In this document: one piece after another, positions 60,811 through 64,000 of the stretch
Numbering within the stretch: the stretch's first letter is position 1
Layout: the number at the start of each line of letters is the position of its first letter
NCBI RefSeq assembly: GCF_026212465.1
Contig: NC_080053.1
Span: 3,062,255 to 3,126,254, forward strand
Direction of reading: 5' to 3'
Source: Amaranthus tricolor
Taxonomy: Eukaryota; Streptophyta; Magnoliopsida; Caryophyllales; Amaranthaceae
DNA: 64,000 nt
Notes under the pieces: generated by a model
What the model was told of the DNA's origin: nothing
Database searches by the model: none
Seen by the model: the letters and a program-made list of their open reading frames with translations, nothing else
Position numbers and translations under genes: made by a program

Positions 60811-63128
60811 CATTTTCGTGCATAAAGTAGCTCAAACTTGATTTGTTTAGCACGAAACCTGGCACACAACATGATTTCGTATATATTATTGTGTTGAAGT
60901 GTTTGGAATTGAAAATAATTGTCATATGCTAGAAATTATGTGCTAATTTCGATTTTGTGGGTTTTAAAGCTCTTTTGGCACTTTCGCGCATAAAGTAGCT
61001 CATACTTTGTTTTTTTGCGCACGAATATTGGCACACAACACTATTTTGTATATATTATTGTGTTGAAGTGGCTAGATTTTAAAATAATAGTCATATGCTA
61101 GAAATTAAGTGTGAAGTTGAGATTTTGTGGGTTTTTAAACTTTATTGACACTTTCGCGTATAAAAAAGCTCTAACATGGTTAGTTTAGCATGAAACTTGG
61201 CGCACAACTATTTTGTAAATATTATTGTCTTGAAGTGGTTAGAAATAAAAATAATAGTCATATGCTAGAAAAATACGTGTTAAGTTGCGATTTTATGGTT
61301 TTTAAAGCTTTTTTGGCACTTTCGCGCATAAAGTAGCTCAAACTTCTTTTGTTTTGCACGAAACTTGGCACATATCAATATTTGGTATATATTATTGTGT
61401 TGAAGTGATTAGATTTGAAAATTATAGTCATATGATAGAAATTACGTGTTAACTTACTATTTGTGGGTTTTAAAACTTTTTTGACACTTTCGCGCATAAA
61501 AAAGCTCAAACCTGGTTTTGTTTAGCACGAAACTTGGCACACAAGACTATTTTGTAAATATTGTTAAAGTGGTTTGAAATGAAAATAATTGTCATATGCT
61601 AGAAATTACGTGTTAAGTTGCGATTTTATGGGTTTGTAATCTTTTGTGGCACTTTCGCGCATAAAGTAACTCAAACATGGTTAGTATTGCACGAAATTTA
61701 GCACACAATACTATTCGTACATATTATTGTGTTGAAGTGGTTATAATTGAAAATCATAGTCATATGCTTGAAATTATGTGCTAAGTTGCGATTTTATTGG
61801 TTTTTAAAGCTTTTTTGGAATTTTCGCGCATAACGTAGCTCAAACTTGGTTTGTTTTTCAGGAAACTTGGAACACAACACTATTTTGTATATATCATTGT
61901 GTTGAAGTGGTTAGAATTGAAAATCAAAGTCATATGCTTGTAATTACGTACTGAGTTGTGATTTTATGTGTTTTTAAGCTTTTTTGCATTTTCGCGCATA
62001 AAGTAGATCAAACTTAGTTTGTTTTGCATGAAACTTGGCAGATAATACTATTTTGTATATATTCTTGTGTTGAACTGGTTAAAATTGAAAATAATAGTCA
62101 TATACTAGAAATTACGTTTTAAGTTACGATTTAATGGGTTTTTAAGCTTTTTTAGTACTTTCCTCGCATAAAGTATATCAACTTTGTTTGTTTTGCACGA
62201 AACTTGGAACACAACACTATTTGGTATATATTATTGAATTGATGTGGTTAGAATTTAAAATCATAGTTATATGCTTGAAATTACGTGGTAACTTGCGATT
62301 TTATGGGGTTTTAACCTTTTTTGGCACTTTCGCGCATAAAGAAGCTCAAACTTGGTTTGTTTTGCACGAAACATGGCACACAATACTATTTGGTATATAT
62401 TAATGTGTTGAAGTGGTTAGAATCTAAAATAATAGTCATATACTAGAAATAACATTTTAAGTTACGATTTTATGGGTTTTTAAGCTTTTTTGGAACTTTG
62501 TTTGCTTTCCACGACACTTGGCACACAACATTATTTCCTATATATTATTGTGTTGAAGTGGTTAGAATTGAAAATAATAGTCACATGCTAGAAATTACGT
62601 GTTAAATTGCGATTTTATGGGTTTTTAACGTTTTTGGCATTTTAGCGCATATATTAGGTCAAACTTGGTTTTCCATGAAACTTGGCACACAACACTATTT
62701 GGTATATATTCTTGTGTTGAAGTGGTTAGAATTGAAACTCATAGTCATATGCTTGAAATTACGTGCTAAGTTGCGATATTGAGGGTGTTTAAGCTTTTTT
62801 GCCACTTTTCACGCACAAAGTAGCTTAAATTTGATTTTTTTTGCACGATACTTGGTGCATGATACTATTTGGTATATATTATTGTGTTGAAGTGGTTAGA
62901 ATTGAAATAATAGTCATATGCTAGAAATTACGTATTAAGTTGCTATTTTATGGCTTATTAATGTTTTTTTTGCACTTTCGCGCATAAACTTGGTTTTGCA
63001 TGAAACTTGGCACACAACACTATTTGGTATATATTATTGTGTTGAAGTGGTTAGAATTGAAAATAATAGTCATATGGTGGAAGTTATGTGTTAATTTGCG
63101 ATTTTATTGGTTTTTAAGCCTTTTTTGG
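60811..63128 (+). repeat. HOR-A copy A12 (indel-rich)
   Basis: 2318 bp net, but with many compensating one-base indels from about 61459 on (near 61459, 61517, 61714, 61806, 62161, 62180, 62627, 62806 and 62965). A9-A11 have almost none. Confidence 0.93.
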
Positions 63129-64000
63129 CATTTTCGTGCATAAAGTAGCTCAAACTTGATTTGTTTAGCACGAAACCTGGCACACAACATGATTTCGTAT
63201 ATATTATTGTGTTGAAGTGTTTGGAATTGAAAATAATTGTCATATGCCTAGAAATTATGTGCTAATTTCGATTTTGTGGGTTTTAAAGCTCTTTTGGCAC
63301 TTTCGCGCATAAAGTAGCTCATACTTTGTTTTTTTTGCGCACGAATATTGGCACACAACACTATTTTTGTATATATTATTGTGTTGAAGTGGCTAGATTT
63401 TAAAATAATAGTCATATGCTAGAAATTAAGTGTGAAGTTGAGATTTTGTGGGTTTTTAAACTTTATTGACACTTTCGCGTATAAAAAAGCTCTAACATGG
63501 TTAGTTTAGCATGAAACTTGGCGCACAACTATTTTGTAAATATTATTGTCTTGAAGTGGTTAGAAATAAAAATAATAGTCATATGCTAGAAAAATACGTG
63601 TTAAGTTGCGATTTTATGGTTTTTAAAGCTTTTTTTGGCACTTTCGCGCATAAAGTAGCTCAAACTTCTTTTGTTTTGCACGAAACTTGGCACATATCAA
63701 TATTTGGTATATATTATTGTGTTGAAGTGATTAGATTTGAAAATTATAGTCATATGATAGAAATTACGTGTTAACTTACTATTTTGTGGGTTTTAAAACT
63801 TTTTTGACACTTTCGCGCATAAAAAAGCTCAAACCTGGTTTGTTTAGCACGAAACTTGGCACACAAGACTATTTTGTAAATATTGTTAAAGTGGTTTGAA
63901 TGAAAATAATTGTCATATGCTAGAAATTACGTGTTAAAGTTGCGATTTTATGGGTTTGTAATCTTTTGTGGCACTTTCTCGCGCATAAAGTAACTCAAAC
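63129..64000 (+). repeat. HOR-A copy A13, cut by the window end
   Basis: 872 bp covering a1-a5 and the start of a6. Further one-base indels occur near 63247, 63331, 63366, 63899, 63935 and 63979. The array evidently continues beyond the window. Confidence 0.93.

Noticed and set aside
1..64000. CRISPR array or other repeat-spacer system
   Set aside because: The period is ~169 bp with similarity along the whole monomer, not short identical repeats with unique spacers, and the context is eukaryotic.
1..64000. Inverted monomer blocks or strand switches
   Set aside because: I looked for reverse-complement landmarks (CATATGAC, TTTATGCGCGAAAG) replacing forward ones and found all monomers forward.

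Overview
The window is a 64-kb block of plant satellite DNA, almost certainly centromeric or pericentromeric. It consists of AT-rich tandem monomers of about 169 bp, all in the same orientation. I find no protein-coding gene, tRNA or rRNA. The organism is a eukaryote and very probably a flowering plant: the monomer length is nucleosome-like, the satellite is arranged in higher-order repeats (HORs), and the only non-satellite insert is an LTR-retrotransposon fragment whose primer-binding site matches plant initiator tRNA-Met. I do not recognise the monomer family and do not name a species. Nearly every monomer carries the same landmarks: GTCATATGCTAG, TTACGTG, a TTTTTAAGCTTTTTTGG segment, a CACTTTCGCGCATAAAG core, GCACGAAACTTGGCAC and GGTATATATTATTGTG.

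Layout, left to right. (1) 1-11595: HOR-A, a 14-monomer unit of about 2320 bp, five copies; homogenisation stops abruptly near 10364. (2) 11596-12690: a diverged HOR-A piece with two monomers absent from the modern unit. (3) 12690-22593: an old, diverged array (block D) with a decayed ~2.15-kb, 13-mer periodicity and a 4-monomer duplication. (4) 22594-24151: a minus-strand LTR-retrotransposon remnant (one complete 1469-bp LTR, primer-binding site, short leader) lying exactly at the border between block D and the next array. (5) 24152-33620: HOR-B, a 7-monomer, ~1185-bp unit, eight copies of two interleaved subtypes. (6) 33621-33720: a 100-N assembly gap. (7) 33721-41880: HOR-C, a 13-monomer ~2.2-kb unit whose right-hand copies preserve an 11-monomer precursor. 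(8) 41881-48045: a diverged array (block E) with several deletion junctions and a 668-bp duplication. (9) 48046-64000: HOR-A again, first in ancestral form, then homogenised 2318-bp copies running off the window.

Nothing here works as a gene set. The information lies in how the arrays evolved: intermediates of HOR formation (16-mer to 14-mer in A, 11-mer to 13-mer in C), mosaic copies, sharp homogenisation edges, and shared sub-variants linking the two HOR-A arrays across about 42 kb of older satellite. The most unusual non-satellite structure is a run of seven short inverted repeats with compensatory arm changes inside the LTR, which looks like conserved RNA structure. Single-base indels cluster next to the N gap and in the last 2.6 kb of the window, so sequence quality there deserves caution.
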